Part shown: in pieces, positions 20,020-29,067 of the stretch
Layout of the letters: every line of letters starts with the position of its first letter
Numbering within the stretch: position 1 is the stretch's first letter
Assembly: GCF_000986785.1 (NCBI RefSeq)
Contig: NZ_LAYY01000001.1
Coordinates: 248,001 to 312,000, forward strand
Direction of reading: 5' to 3'
DNA length: 64,000 bases
Origin: Mesobacillus campisalis
GTDB lineage: Bacteria > Bacillota > Bacilli > Bacillales > Cytobacillaceae
Notes under the pieces: model-generated
What the model was told of the DNA's origin: nothing
The model's input: only the letters and a program-made list of their open reading frames with translations
Database searches by the model: none
Translations under genes and position numbers: made by a program

Positions 20020-21513
20020 TCATTTCTTGGCATATAATTCTCTTAGCTTCCCTTTTACAATTTTGCCTGAGCTGGTTTTCGGCAGTTCTTCCACCACTTC
20101 AAACTCGTAAGGCACCTTATAGGTTGCCAGCCTCTCTTTACAAAACGCTTTTAAGTCATGAATTAATTTTTCATTATATTCCGACTTCAAAGTCAGCACT
20201 GCTTTGACTACCTCTCCCTTTTCTTCATCAGGATAACCGATGACAGCAGCCTCAAGGACGGATGGATGCTGATATAAAACTTCCTCTACTTCTCGCGGGT
20301 AAACATTGAAGCCGGAACGGATGATCATGTCTTTCTTTCGGTCAACGATATATAAGTAACCATCTTTCTCTTGTCTGGCTATATCTCCTGTCCTGAACCA
20401 CCCATCCACAAAAGCCGCCTCATTTGCTTCCTTACGGTTTAAATACCCCTTCATTACATTTGGCCCTTGCACAACAAGTTCACCGGTTTCTCCAACAGGG
20501 ACTTCCTCAAAAAGGTCGTTTATAATCTTAACCTTCACATCCTTTATTGGAAGTCCAATGCTCCCTATCTTCTTCTTGCCGTAAGGAGGGTTGATCGATA
20601 CAACAGGCGAGCATTCCGTCAATCCATATCCTTCAACGATTTCAAAGCCGAATATCTCGACCCATTTGTTAAAGATCTTTTCAGGCAAAGGCGAAGCCCC
20701 AGTGTAAGCAAACCTTAATTTGACTCGATATTTTCCAACATCCGGATCATTTAACATGTATGTATACATCGTTGGCGGTCCAAAAAAGAAGGTAATATCC
20801 TGCTCTTCCATCGTCCGGAGCGTTTTGGCACTCGATTCCCACCTTGAGAGCATATAATTGAAACCCCCGGCATAAAGAGTGGTATTCAGGCAGTTCGATT
20901 GTGCCGCTATATGCGATAAAGGCGGGACAATTAACGTCCTGTCGTCTGGAGCCAACCTGAAGGCTTCAGCAAAAGTTTTCGCGTTGGAATAAAGATTGTA
21001 GTGGGTGAGAAGCGCCCCTTTCGGCAAACCGGTTGTCCCTGAAGTGTATAAAATCGTACAATCCTCTGAATCACTGAAATTTACTAACACTTCTGCAGGT
21101 CCTGCCTGTACTAGGTCTTCCAAACTTTGATTATCGGTAATTAAGTACTTAGGACTAAAATTCAGCGCTGTTTTCTTCAGTTTGCCTTGCACAGATTCAT
21201 TCGTAATAATGATTTTAGGACTGCAATCATTGAGAATGATCCCAAACTCCCTTGATGTAAGAGAGGGATTGACCGGTACGTTTATAGCACCTGCACGCAT
21301 ACATGCATAGTAACTAATCACAAATTCCGGACAATTGTCGAGCAGGATTGCAATACGGTCTCCCCTTGTAATGCCATTTAAATAAAATTGGTTGGCAAGC
21401 TTTTGGACCTTTTCATTTAGTTCCCTGTAGGTATAAGAACCCGTTTCCCAGCCGAGCGCCCTTCTGTCCGGGATATTTCCGGCATGTTCCTGTAGTTTAA
21501 GATCTAAATTCAA
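20020..21513 (-). CDS. Acyl-CoA synthetase (AMP-forming)
   Basis: A 497-residue adenylating enzyme that activates a carboxylic acid with ATP and CoA. The P-loop-like motif is LYTSGTTGLPKGALLTH (about 155-170). Further core motifs are GYGLTECSPV, GWFRTGDIARQEKDGYLYIVDRKKD in two parts, and the C-terminal acylation lysine in PKTSSGKIVKGKL. The TTG start is preceded by GAAGGGAG at a 9-base spacing. The enzyme lies between the hydratase and TRAP genes and should catalyse the first cytoplasmic step for the imported acid. Similarity alone does not separate fatty-acid from aromatic or alicyclic acid ligases. Confidence 0.88.
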   Translation of the reverse strand: MNLDLKLQEHAGNIPDRRALGWETGSYTYRELNEKVQKLANQFYLNGITRGDRIAILLDNCPEFVISYYACMRAGAINVPVNPSLTSREFGIILNDCSPKIIITNESVQGKLKKTALNFSPKYLITDNQSLEDLVQAGPAEVLVNFSDSEDCTILYTSGTTGLPKGALLTHYNLYSNAKTFAEAFRLAPDDRTLIVPPLSHIAAQSNCLNTTLYAGGFNYMLSRWESSAKTLRTMEEQDITFFFGPPTMYTYMLNDPDVGKYRVKLRFAYTGASPLPEKIFNKWVEIFGFEIVEGYGLTECSPVVSINPPYGKKKIGSIGLPIKDVKVKIINDLFEEVPVGETGELVVQGPNVMKGYLNRKEANEAAFVDGWFRTGDIARQEKDGYLYIVDRKKDMIIRSGFNVYPREVEEVLYQHPSVLEAAVIGYPDEEKGEVVKAVLTLKSEYNEKLIHDLKAFCKERLATYKVPYEFEVVEELPKTSSGKIVKGKLRELYAKK

Positions 21514-21592
21514 TCTGCATCGCTCCCTTCAACTCTCTTCCCGCATACCTTTTATTCTGTTTAGAAATCCTTTCGCAGCTGGTTCCTTTATA

Positions 21593-22369
21593 TTAGTTCA
21601 TTGAAAAATTCGGGGGTCTTTTTTCAAGGAAGGCGTGCACTCCCTCTTTTGCATCCACGCTGACGAACATTTCTGCAAAAAGCTCCATTTCATATCGCAG
21701 CCCTTCTGCCAATGGAAGATTCATTCCATGCTGAATACTTTTCTTAATGTTTTTCAATGCTGTTTTAGGTTTTTGCGCAAGGATATTTGCCCAGTACATC
21801 GCCTCGTTGTCGACAGTACCGGCAGCCGCTACCTTGTTCACAAGTCCATAACGGACCGCTTCCTCTGCATGGATGGGCGTGCCAAACATGATCATTTCCA
21901 TCGCTTTTGATTTCCCTATTAATCTTGGAAGACGCTGGGTTCCTCCAGCACCCGGGAAGATTCCCAGATTTATTTCCGGCAGTCCCATCCTGGTGTTTTC
22001 ATCACATATTCTGAAATCACAGGCGAGGGCCAGTTCCAATCCTCCTCCAAGTACATGCCCTTTCATTGCGGCAATGACTGGAATAGGCAACTGGCTTAAC
22101 AGCTCGAAAGCTTTATGGAAACCAGCGGTTAGCGATATATCCTTTTTCCCCAGCCTGGGCACAAATTGAGTGATATCGGCACCAGCAGAAAATGCTTTCT
22201 CTCCGCTGCCCTTTATAACCAGCACTTGAACTTCCTCATTCCGGTATAAATCTTCCAAAAACGCAATCATCTGTTCAAAAACAGCCGGATTCAAAGGGTT
22301 ATATGGAGGTCTATTAATCCCCATGACCGCTATTCTCCCTTCAATGCTGCACAAAAGAACGTCTTCCAT
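21593..22369 (-). CDS. Enoyl-CoA hydratase
   Basis: A 258-residue crotonase-fold protein. The oxyanion-hole and active-site segment [18 protein letters not shown] and the second glutamate in MGLPEINLGIFPGAGGTQ are both intact, so water addition to a trans-2-enoyl-CoA is the expected reaction. AGADITQF is the usual substrate-binding loop. GAGGAGG precedes the ATG. It follows the 3-hydroxyacyl-CoA dehydrogenase by 12 bases. A second crotonase paralogue opens the operon; having two suggests either isomerase plus hydratase roles or a branched or cyclic substrate. Confidence 0.9.
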   Translation of the reverse strand: MEDVLLCSIEGRIAVMGINRPPYNPLNPAVFEQMIAFLEDLYRNEEVQVLVIKGSGEKAFSAGADITQFVPRLGKKDISLTAGFHKAFELLSQLPIPVIAAMKGHVLGGGLELALACDFRICDENTRMGLPEINLGIFPGAGGTQRLPRLIGKSKAMEMIMFGTPIHAEEAVRYGLVNKVAAAGTVDNEAMYWANILAQKPKTALKNIKKSIQHGMNLPLAEGLRYEMELFAEMFVSVDAKEGVHAFLEKRPPNFSMN

Positions 22370-22381
22370 GTTTTCTCCTCC

Positions 22382-23221
22382 TCAGCTGTAAGAATAAAAT
22401 CCCTTTCCCGTTTTTCTTCCAAGGTCCCCTGCTTCGACCATCTTTTTCAATAGCGGGCAAGGACGGTACTTTGAATCATTAAAGCCTTCATACAAGGCTT
22501 CCATTGCCCATAATGCTGTATCAATTCCAGCCATATCAATCGTCCTTAACGGCCCCATGGTATGTCCGTATCCATCGATAAAGCCTTGGTCAATTTCTTC
22601 AGGTGTACCGATGCCCTCCATTACGGCGAAACACGCTTCATTCACCATCGGCAGCCAAATACGGTTCATGAGAAAGCCTGGGAAATCTTTTTCGGCAGTG
22701 ATTATTCTTTTCCCCATTTTTTCTCCCACTTCCCTTGCCAATTCGTACGTTTCCTCAGAGGTTTTATAGCCTTTGACAAGCTCAAGCAGCGGCATCATCG
22801 GAACGGGGCTAAAAAAATGCATCCCAATCACTTTTTCAGGGTGTGAAGTCACACTGGCAATTTCCGTTATCGATAAAGAGGAAGTATTGGTAGCCAGCAG
22901 GCAATCAGCCTTTGCTTGTGCGTCCAGCTTTTTGAAGGTTTCTTTTTTCAGTTCCATTCGTTCTGGCACTGCTTCTATAATGACATCTGCTGCTGAAACG
23001 GACTCCCAGCTGGAGGAGAAGGCCAGATTGGCCAGAACTCCTTCAGGATCTGTAATCTTGTTTTTTTGAGCAAACTTGTTTACGGAATCTGTTATTCTTT
23101 TTTTCGCTTTTTCAAGCGAGTCTTCCGCAACATCAACAATCGTTGTTTTTATCCCGGCCTGGGCAGCAACCTGGCCAATGCCGGAACCCATTAATCCGCC
23201 GCCGATGACTGTCAGATTCAT
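22382..23221 (-). CDS. 3-hydroxyacyl-CoA (3-hydroxybutyryl-CoA) dehydrogenase
   Basis: A 279-residue NAD-dependent enzyme. The Rossmann motif is [17 protein letters not shown] at the very N-terminus, and the catalytic block is [18 protein letters not shown] with the histidine that abstracts the hydroxyl proton. The C-terminal domain ends with [12 protein letters not shown], typical of the short HbdA-type enzymes without a fused hydratase. The ATG at 23221 follows AAGGAGA by nine bases; the ATG four codons upstream touches that site. It oxidises the hydratase product for the thiolase at the operon end. Confidence 0.9.
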   Translation of the reverse strand: MNLTVIGGGLMGSGIGQVAAQAGIKTTIVDVAEDSLEKAKKRITDSVNKFAQKNKITDPEGVLANLAFSSSWESVSAADVIIEAVPERMELKKETFKKLDAQAKADCLLATNTSSLSITEIASVTSHPEKVIGMHFFSPVPMMPLLELVKGYKTSEETYELAREVGEKMGKRIITAEKDFPGFLMNRIWLPMVNEACFAVMEGIGTPEEIDQGFIDGYGHTMGPLRTIDMAGIDTALWAMEALYEGFNDSKYRPCPLLKKMVEAGDLGRKTGKGFYSYS

Positions 23222-23273
23222 TGTCTCCATCTCCTTTTTCAAAACTCGCATTATATTAGAAAGCAAACACTTA

Positions 23274-24416
23274 TCAGTTCATGGCATTCGCAAGAATTTG
23301 CTTAGCAATGATGATTCTTTGAATTTGATTGGTTCCTTCATAGATTTGGGTGATTTTCGCGTCGCGCATCATTCTTTCCACCGGGTAGTCCCTGACATAT
23401 CCGTATCCGCCAAGCAGCTGGACCGCATTCGTTGTGACCTCCATCGCCACGTCTGATGCGAAGCATTTGGCCATGGATGAATTGGCGATGACTGCTGGGT
23501 CCTTTTTATCAAGCATCATTGCCGCCTTTAATACCAGCAGCCTTGATGCTTCAATTTTCATGGCCATATCGGCAAGGGTGGATTGGACCATCTGAAAATG
23601 ATGCAAAGGCTTGTTAAACTGCTTTCTCTCAATCACATAGTTGAGACAATGTTCGTAGGCACCTTTTGCAATCCCTGTTGCCTGGGCGCCAACCACAGGC
23701 CTGGTCTCATTGAAAACATTCATGAGGATTTTAAAGCCTTCTCCTTCTTCACCGATTCTGTTTTCTACCGGTATGACCACGTTTTCCAAAAACACTTCCC
23801 TGGTAACGGATCCCCTTATCCCCATTTTTTCTTCTTTCTTTCCAAATGTCAGGCCTGGGGTGCCTTTCTCGACAATCATTAAGGAAATACCTTCCGTACG
23901 GCTTTCGGAAGTTCTTGTCACAAATACATAGATTTCTGATTCACCCGCGTTTGTGATGAAAACCTTATGACCGTTTAGGCGGTATGTATCCCCCTCTCTG
24001 ACAGCAGTGGTCTTAACACTCGATACGTCAGACCCTGCTCCGGGTTCGGTTATGCCAAAAGAGCCAAGAACGTCACCTGAAGCAAGTGGTGGTACAAACC
24101 TCTTCTTCTGTGCTTCTGTTCCCGCGATCAAAAATGGAGCCAATGTTAGGGCCTGGGTTGATAAGGATACGGAAGTGGACGCACAGGCAGAAGCAATTTC
24201 TTCCATCACGGCCACATGGCTAACCATGTCGGAACCTACTCCACCGTATTCTTCCGGCACATGAATTCCAAAAAAGCCGTTCTCTGCCAGGAGCTTTATG
24301 TTTTCCCATGGTGTCTCGCCTTTCTCATCCACTTCTTTCGCACGGGGCGCGATGACCTCTTTTGCCATTTTACTCGCCACGTTTTGAATCATGGTATGCT
24401 GGTCTGTTAATAACAT
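23274..24416 (-). CDS. Acyl-CoA dehydrogenase
   Basis: A 380-residue FAD enzyme that forms the 2,3 double bond of an acyl-CoA and passes electrons to ETF. Signatures are [19 protein letters not shown] (flavin and substrate contact) and [20 protein letters not shown]. The active-site base lies in [12 protein letters not shown], where the glutamate matches that of short-chain and butyryl-CoA dehydrogenases, so a short or medium chain is likely. I use the ATG at 24416, seven bases from GGAGG, rather than the overlapping one two codons earlier. No ETF genes lie in the window. Confidence 0.92.
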   Translation of the reverse strand: MLLTDQHTMIQNVASKMAKEVIAPRAKEVDEKGETPWENIKLLAENGFFGIHVPEEYGGVGSDMVSHVAVMEEIASACASTSVSLSTQALTLAPFLIAGTEAQKKRFVPPLASGDVLGSFGITEPGAGSDVSSVKTTAVREGDTYRLNGHKVFITNAGESEIYVFVTRTSESRTEGISLMIVEKGTPGLTFGKKEEKMGIRGSVTREVFLENVVIPVENRIGEEGEGFKILMNVFNETRPVVGAQATGIAKGAYEHCLNYVIERKQFNKPLHHFQMVQSTLADMAMKIEASRLLVLKAAMMLDKKDPAVIANSSMAKCFASDVAMEVTTNAVQLLGGYGYVRDYPVERMMRDAKITQIYEGTNQIQRIIIAKQILANAMN

Positions 24417-24433
24417 CGTCATCCCTCCAATTC

Positions 24434-25213
24434 TCAGTTTTTAAATATAGGTTTCCGCTTTTCTAAAAAGGCTCCCATCCCTTCTACAGAGTCCGGGTAA
24501 TCGAACAGCAAGGAAAACGCATAAAGTTCCTGTTCAAGATCTTCTTGTTGGTTCGCACTCCAATGCTTCCTGTTAATTAGCTTTTTAGCGGTAGCAATCG
24601 CCAGTCTGCTTTTTGTTGTTAAAGTCTTTGCCAGCATCAGGGAACTCTCCAGCGGATTTTCCACCACTTCACTAACCAGCTTAAGTTCAAGGGCTTTTTT
24701 CGCCTGGATTGGCTCACCCGTAAAGATCATGGTGCTGGCCGTCGACTTCCCTGCAATCTCCGTCAGCCTTGAAATCCCTCCGCCCCCAGGGATGATTCCT
24801 AAATTCACTTCAGGAAGACCGAAGATGGCATTTTTTCCCCCGAGGCGGATATCACACACAAGGGCAAGCTCCAGCCCTCCTCCAAGACAGAATCCGTCAA
24901 TAGCGGCTATATATGGCTTGGAAGAATGAACAATTAGTGATTGAAGCGCTTTCATTTTGTTCGCTATGTCATACGCCTCTGATACGGAAATGCCTGTAAG
25001 TTCCCTGATTTCAGGTCCCGCAAGAAATGCCTCTTCATTTCCGGTGAGAATAATACAAGCTACTTCTTCATCTTCATTCAGTTCCTTGAAAGCCATGATT
25101 AGTTCCAGCATTAAATCATGATGAAGAAGATTACTGGATTTCCCGCTGTTCATTTTTACAATCGCAATATGCTGGTCTGTTAATGTAATGAATAGATGTT
25201 TGAATGGTTCCAT
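24434..25213 (-). CDS. Enoyl-CoA hydratase/isomerase family protein
   Basis: A 259-residue crotonase-superfamily protein and the first gene of the sigma-54 operon. It keeps [17 protein letters not shown] and the second catalytic acid in [16 protein letters not shown], so it should be active. The substrate loop ([14 protein letters not shown]) differs from the canonical SAGADI-type loop of its paralogue 2.1 kb downstream, which suggests a different acyl group or an isomerase role. GGGGAGGG precedes the ATG. The -24/-12 promoter lies about 40-55 bases upstream. Confidence 0.87.
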   Translation of the reverse strand: MEPFKHLFITLTDQHIAIVKMNSGKSSNLLHHDLMLELIMAFKELNEDEEVACIILTGNEEAFLAGPEIRELTGISVSEAYDIANKMKALQSLIVHSSKPYIAAIDGFCLGGGLELALVCDIRLGGKNAIFGLPEVNLGIIPGGGGISRLTEIAGKSTASTMIFTGEPIQAKKALELKLVSEVVENPLESSLMLAKTLTTKSRLAIATAKKLINRKHWSANQQEDLEQELYAFSLLFDYPDSVEGMGAFLEKRKPIFKN

Positions 25214-25254
25214 GCTCCCTCCCCAATGTTTGCAACGTCTCTATACAATAACAA

Positions 25255-25270
25255 TGCAATATCTATGCCA
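25255..25270 (-). promoter_or_regulatory. Sigma-54 (SigL) -24/-12 promoter of the beta-oxidation operon
   Basis: On the minus strand TGGCATAGATATTGCA has the invariant GG and GC exactly ten bases apart, matching the TGGCAc-N5-TTGCa consensus of sigma-54 promoters. It lies 42 bases before the first gene of the operon and directly downstream of a sigma-54 activator gene. Confidence 0.87.
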
Positions 25271-25296
25271 AACGATAAAAGCTTGATTTTAAAGGG

Positions 25297-25359
25297 TTTT
25301 CACCGCCCCAAAAACCCACGCGGTGAAAGAATTCACCAAATCCGGTGAAAAAATTCACC
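25297..25359 (-). promoter_or_regulatory. Upstream activator sites (GGTGAA-N4-TTCACC palindromes)
   Basis: Two palindromes, GGTGAAAGAATTCACC (25322-25337) and GGTGAAAAAATTCACC (25344-25359), are spaced 22 bases centre to centre, i.e. about two helical turns. A half-site TTTCACCGCC lies at 25298-25307. They are 50-100 bases upstream of the -24/-12 promoter, the normal place for enhancer sites bound by the adjacent NtrC-family activator. Binding by that protein is inferred. Confidence 0.75.
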
Positions 25360-25376
25360 ACTCCAGGTAGATAAAC

Positions 25377-25406
25377 AAAAATCCGGTGAAATTTATCACC
25401 GGATTT
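25377..25406 (-). terminator. Hairpin after the sigma-54 activator, also resembling a third UAS
   Basis: AAATCCGGTGA pairs with TCACCGGATTT, directly after the activator's stop codon, and is followed on the minus strand by TTTTTGTTT. Its core (CCGGTGA...TCACCGG) is the same palindrome type as the two UAS sites, so it may serve both as terminator and as a third binding site. Confidence 0.7.
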
Positions 25407-26768
25407 CTAGATTCCCAGCTTTTTAATTTTCTTCACTAGCGTAGAATGGTCCACCTCCAAATGCTTGGCTGCCTCCCGAATCGAACTGTAGCGTTTTAAG
25501 GCGAGTTTAATCATTTCCCTTTCTGTCATTTCCCTCAATTGCTTCAAGGGAATAATCTCTCCTTCTGATTTTGTCATGTTGTTTCCAGCCATTTCTTTTG
25601 GCAAGTCATTCAGCTGAATTTCTACCGTTTCCGAAAGGATGACCAATTGTTCCATCGTATTTTCCAATTGGCGGACATTGCCGGGCCATGAGTATTCGCA
25701 TAACATTCGTTCTGCTTCCTTTGAAAGCTTTTTGTTTACGGAGTACTTTTCACTGTATTTTTTTAAAAAATGCTGACTTAACGAAGGGATATCTTCCTTG
25801 CGTTCTCTAAGCGGAGGGATACTGATTGGGATGACATTTAACCTGTAATATAAATCTTCCCTAAAATTACCTTGCTCTACCAGCACCTGCAGGTCACGAT
25901 TTGTAGCCGCTAAAAACCGGACATCAAGCTTCTTTGGAGTTGTTCCTCCTACCCTTGTTATTTCTTTTGACTGGATGACCCTAAGTAGCTTTACCTGCAG
26001 GTTTAAAGGCATTTCACCAATTTCGTCCAAAAGGACACTCCCGCCATTCGCAACTTCCAATAATCCCGGCTTTGCACTTACTGCTCCGGTAAATGCCCCT
26101 TTTTCGTATCCAAAAAGTTCTGCCTCCATTAATGACTCAGGAATAGCCCCACAGTTTATTTGAATAAAGGGTCCATTCCTTCTGTCACTTACTTTATGGA
26201 TCGTTTTGGAAATGACTTCTTTGCCAACACCCGATTCTCCTGAAATAAGCAGGATGGCTTCTGTTTTCGCAACCTTCGAAACTTTTTCCTTTAGAGCCTT
26301 TGTCTTGTAGGAATTTCCAATCCAGTCCTCTGTTTTTAATAATTGGGCACGCAGCTGCTGAAGCTCGGAATAATTGATATTAAGCAGATTATGGTGCTCC
26401 TTATGTAATTCATTCAACGCTGACAACTCACGATAATTCGACACATAGCATACAATCTGGCCTGAATCGTCGAAAACCGGTTTACTGGTTATGAATATTT
26501 CGGCCCCTGTTGATAATTTCTGTGAAATGGTTAGCGGATCTTTTTTTAAAACCTTCATCGATTGCTTAATGATGATTCCGACATCTTCCATTTCCTTCGG
26601 GGTCCTTCCGACAATTTCATCGGTGGAAATCCCTGATATGTTTTCTACTGCCTGATTAGCATAAAAAATCCTGCCTGATGGATCCGCTAATAAAAAACCT
26701 TCATAGGACTGTTCCACTGCTTGCACCAAAAACTCCTGTTTTGCTGGTGACACCGCTATAGAAGTCAA
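25407..26768 (-). CDS. Sigma-54-dependent enhancer-binding activator (PAS - AAA+ - Fis HTH)
   Basis: About 453 residues. An N-terminal PAS sensor (about 12-110, EGFLLADPSGRIFYANQAVENISG) is followed by a short coiled linker. The AAA+ domain has Walker A GESGVGKE, the sigma-54-contacting GAFTGA loop (YEKGAFTGAVSAK), Walker B GGSVLLDEIGEM and an arginine-finger segment. A Fis-type helix-turn-helix forms the C-terminus (SIREAAKHLEVDHSTLVKK). I prefer the TTG at 26768, eight bases after AAAGGA; an in-frame TTG at 26786 lacks a site. Activators of this kind switch on sigma-54 promoters when an effector binds the sensor domain, here presumably the operon's substrate or its CoA ester. It lies immediately upstream of its likely target. 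Confidence 0.9.
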   Translation of the reverse strand: MTSIAVSPAKQEFLVQAVEQSYEGFLLADPSGRIFYANQAVENISGISTDEIVGRTPKEMEDVGIIIKQSMKVLKKDPLTISQKLSTGAEIFITSKPVFDDSGQIVCYVSNYRELSALNELHKEHHNLLNINYSELQQLRAQLLKTEDWIGNSYKTKALKEKVSKVAKTEAILLISGESGVGKEVISKTIHKVSDRRNGPFIQINCGAIPESLMEAELFGYEKGAFTGAVSAKPGLLEVANGGSVLLDEIGEMPLNLQVKLLRVIQSKEITRVGGTTPKKLDVRFLAATNRDLQVLVEQGNFREDLYYRLNVIPISIPPLRERKEDIPSLSQHFLKKYSEKYSVNKKLSKEAERMLCEYSWPGNVRQLENTMEQLVILSETVEIQLNDLPKEMAGNNMTKSEGEIIPLKQLREMTEREMIKLALKRYSSIREAAKHLEVDHSTLVKKIKKLGI

Positions 26769-27339
26769 TTTTACACATCCTTTCAAAGCTTGGGCACGTT
26801 CTCTTGAAGCAAAGGAATGTACCTTTTGCTCTCTTCAAAATATCCCCCAAGAAAGAAGGAATATTTTAATCCAAACCTACTTGTAAATTTGAATTCCGTT
26901 ACTCAGAAAAAATCGATTGATAATAAAATGAAACCCTCCTTGCCTTCTCTAATTTCTCTCTAAAGTGATGGTAGTAGTTTCCTGCACATATATTGGCAAT
27001 GTTAATAATGTTCACTTGATTCCACTGTTTTGGTTTTCAATCAAACTAATCTATGTACTTAATTGTATCATATTTTAATAATATTCTGACACTAATTATA
27101 GTGTGGTCGTATCCAGGAAGCAAAGGGACTCCCTGCGTTCCTTCCCGATTTCGGTTCTTGTAAAAAAGGTATTCCCTGTTGACGCTAAATTAAGAATCAT
27201 CTTCTTAACTTTCATTCTAGGACTAGCATAAAATCAGCCATTAATCCAACTACTCGTATTATTTTCTACCTTTCTTTCAAGTTTTTCGTCTTTAACCTAG
27301 TACTGACATTCCCCCACTTACTCGCCACGCCACAGCACA
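26769..27339. other. Intergenic region upstream of the sigma-54 activator
   Basis: About 570 bases without a supportable gene. An imperfect hairpin (AGCAAAGG...CCTTTTGCT, 26808-26831) lies just before the activator. The remainder is AT-rich and holds no recognised promoter, RNA or repeat. Confidence 0.5.
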
Positions 27340-27375
27340 AAAAAAGAAAGGTCATGCCATTACAAAAATGACCTA
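27340..27375 (-). terminator. Intrinsic terminator of the gamma-glutamyl peptide operon
   Basis: AGGTCAT pairs with ATGACCT around a 12-base loop, followed on the minus strand by TTTCTTTTTTTG. It lies 17 bases after the gamma-glutamyltransferase stop codon. Confidence 0.82.
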
Positions 27376-27389
27376 ACCTTCCCTCATCC

Positions 27390-29003
27390 TTACCAGGCCG
27401 CTACTGCGCCATCGGCTCTGGGCTCTGTTCCACCAAACAATACACCGCTTTCCAGATCGCGCCAAATGATCTGGCCTCTTCCGAAGCTGATGCCATCGAC
27501 GGCGACTTCGATTTGGTGCCCTTTTCGGACCAACGCCTGGGCAATTGACGATGGGAATTCCGGCTCGACTCGAATCTTCTTGCCCTCAATCCACTGCCAT
27601 CTTGGCGTATCAAGTGCAGCTTGTGGATTCAAGTGGAAATCCACTGTATTCATGATGACCTGCGCATGGCCCTGCGGCTGCATGTAACCTCCCATGACGC
27701 CGAACGGACCGACTGCTTCCCCATTCTTTGTCAGGAAACCAGGGATAATCGTATGATACGTGCGCTTTCCCCCCTCTAGTTTATTTTCATGAGTTGGGTC
27801 TAAGGAGAAGTCATGACCGCGGTTCTGCAATCCAATCCCGGTACCTGGAACGACAATCCCGGATCCAAATCCCATATAGTTACTTTGAATAAAGGACACC
27901 ATATTACCCTCGCCATCGGCAGTAGCTAAATAGACTGTTCCGCCGCCTGGTGGGATTCCTGGTTCTGGCGTGAGCGCGACATCGCTAATTAACGCTCTGC
28001 GCTCATCCGCGTATGTATCTGACAATAACCCTTCGATGTTAACCGTCATCTTGTCAATATCGGTCACATATTTTTTCGCATCTACAAACGCCAGCTTCAT
28101 CGCTTCAATTTGTTTATGGTAACGATCCACCGATTCCATCTCAGGGAATTCATAGCCCTTTAACACATTCAGCGCGAGCAAGGCGACAATCCCTTGGCCA
28201 TTTGGCGGGATTTCCCAGACATCATAGCCGCGATAGTTTACCTTGATCGGCTGAACCCATTCTGGCTGGTAGGCCGCTAAGTCCTCGTTTGTTAAAAATC
28301 CATTGTATTGCTCAGCATGAGCGGTGATTTTCTCGGCAAGCTCTCCACGGTAGAAGCTTTCTCCATTTGATTCCGCGATCGAGCGAAGCGTACTCGCATG
28401 ACCCGGAGAACGCCAAATTTCGCCAGCTTGTGGCACTTTTCCTTCCGGAGCAAATGTCTCAAACCAGCCAGCAAATTCGTCTCCTTTAAGCACTTCTTTA
28501 AAGTTATTAAAGGCACGGTTCCACAGTTGCGCAACCGTCGGGCTCACTGGATAGCCGTTCTCCGCATAGTCAATCGCCTGCTTGAGCACCTCTGTTAGTG
28601 GCAGCTTCCCGAAACGCTTCGACAATTCCGCCCAAGCTCGTGGTGCACCTGGTACGGTAACAGGCGTCCAACCATATTTCGGCATCTTGTCATGCCCTAG
28701 CTCTTTTACCGCATCGATTGAAATGCCTTTTGGTGACCGTCCACTCGAATTAAGACCGTGTAGCTCACCCTTGACCCACACGAGGGCAAATGCGTCTCCC
28801 CCAATTCCGTTGGACGTTGGCTCAAGCATCGTTAAAGCCGCAGCCGTTGCGATGGCCGCATCAACCGCATTGCCGCCATTTTTCAAGATTTGCAGGCCTG
28901 CTTCGGCCGCAAGCGGCTGTGTCGTTGCCACCATGCCATTTCTCCCCATTACCGACGTACGCTTTGAACGATATGGATGATGCAAAAAATGTTCGTTGTT
29001 CAT
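27390..29003 (-). CDS. Gamma-glutamyltransferase, YwrD-like, cytoplasmic
   Basis: A 537-residue Ntn-hydrolase of the gamma-glutamyltranspeptidase family; it should cleave or transfer gamma-glutamyl groups. The large-subunit signature is NGGNAVDAAIATAAALTMLEP with GIGGDAFALVW. The self-processing threonine that becomes the small-subunit nucleophile lies in PGGGTVYLATADGEGN. I place the start at 29003 (GGGGAGC eight bases upstream); a longer frame would run into the preceding ABC gene. There is no signal peptide, unlike secreted Ggt, so the enzyme acts on imported substrates. It ends an operon of a GntR regulator and five transporter genes, which fits salvage of gamma-glutamyl peptides or glutathione. 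Confidence 0.88.
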   Translation of the reverse strand: MNNEHFLHHPYRSKRTSVMGRNGMVATTQPLAAEAGLQILKNGGNAVDAAIATAAALTMLEPTSNGIGGDAFALVWVKGELHGLNSSGRSPKGISIDAVKELGHDKMPKYGWTPVTVPGAPRAWAELSKRFGKLPLTEVLKQAIDYAENGYPVSPTVAQLWNRAFNNFKEVLKGDEFAGWFETFAPEGKVPQAGEIWRSPGHASTLRSIAESNGESFYRGELAEKITAHAEQYNGFLTNEDLAAYQPEWVQPIKVNYRGYDVWEIPPNGQGIVALLALNVLKGYEFPEMESVDRYHKQIEAMKLAFVDAKKYVTDIDKMTVNIEGLLSDTYADERRALISDVALTPEPGIPPGGGTVYLATADGEGNMVSFIQSNYMGFGSGIVVPGTGIGLQNRGHDFSLDPTHENKLEGGKRTYHTIIPGFLTKNGEAVGPFGVMGGYMQPQGHAQVIMNTVDFHLNPQAALDTPRWQWIEGKKIRVEPEFPSSIAQALVRKGHQIEVAVDGISFGRGQIIWRDLESGVLFGGTEPRADGAVAAW

Positions 29004-29067
29004 AATCCAGCTCCCCTTTGCTTCATTTATAAGTACGGGGGCAAAGTCACGATTTGCCCCATAAAAT

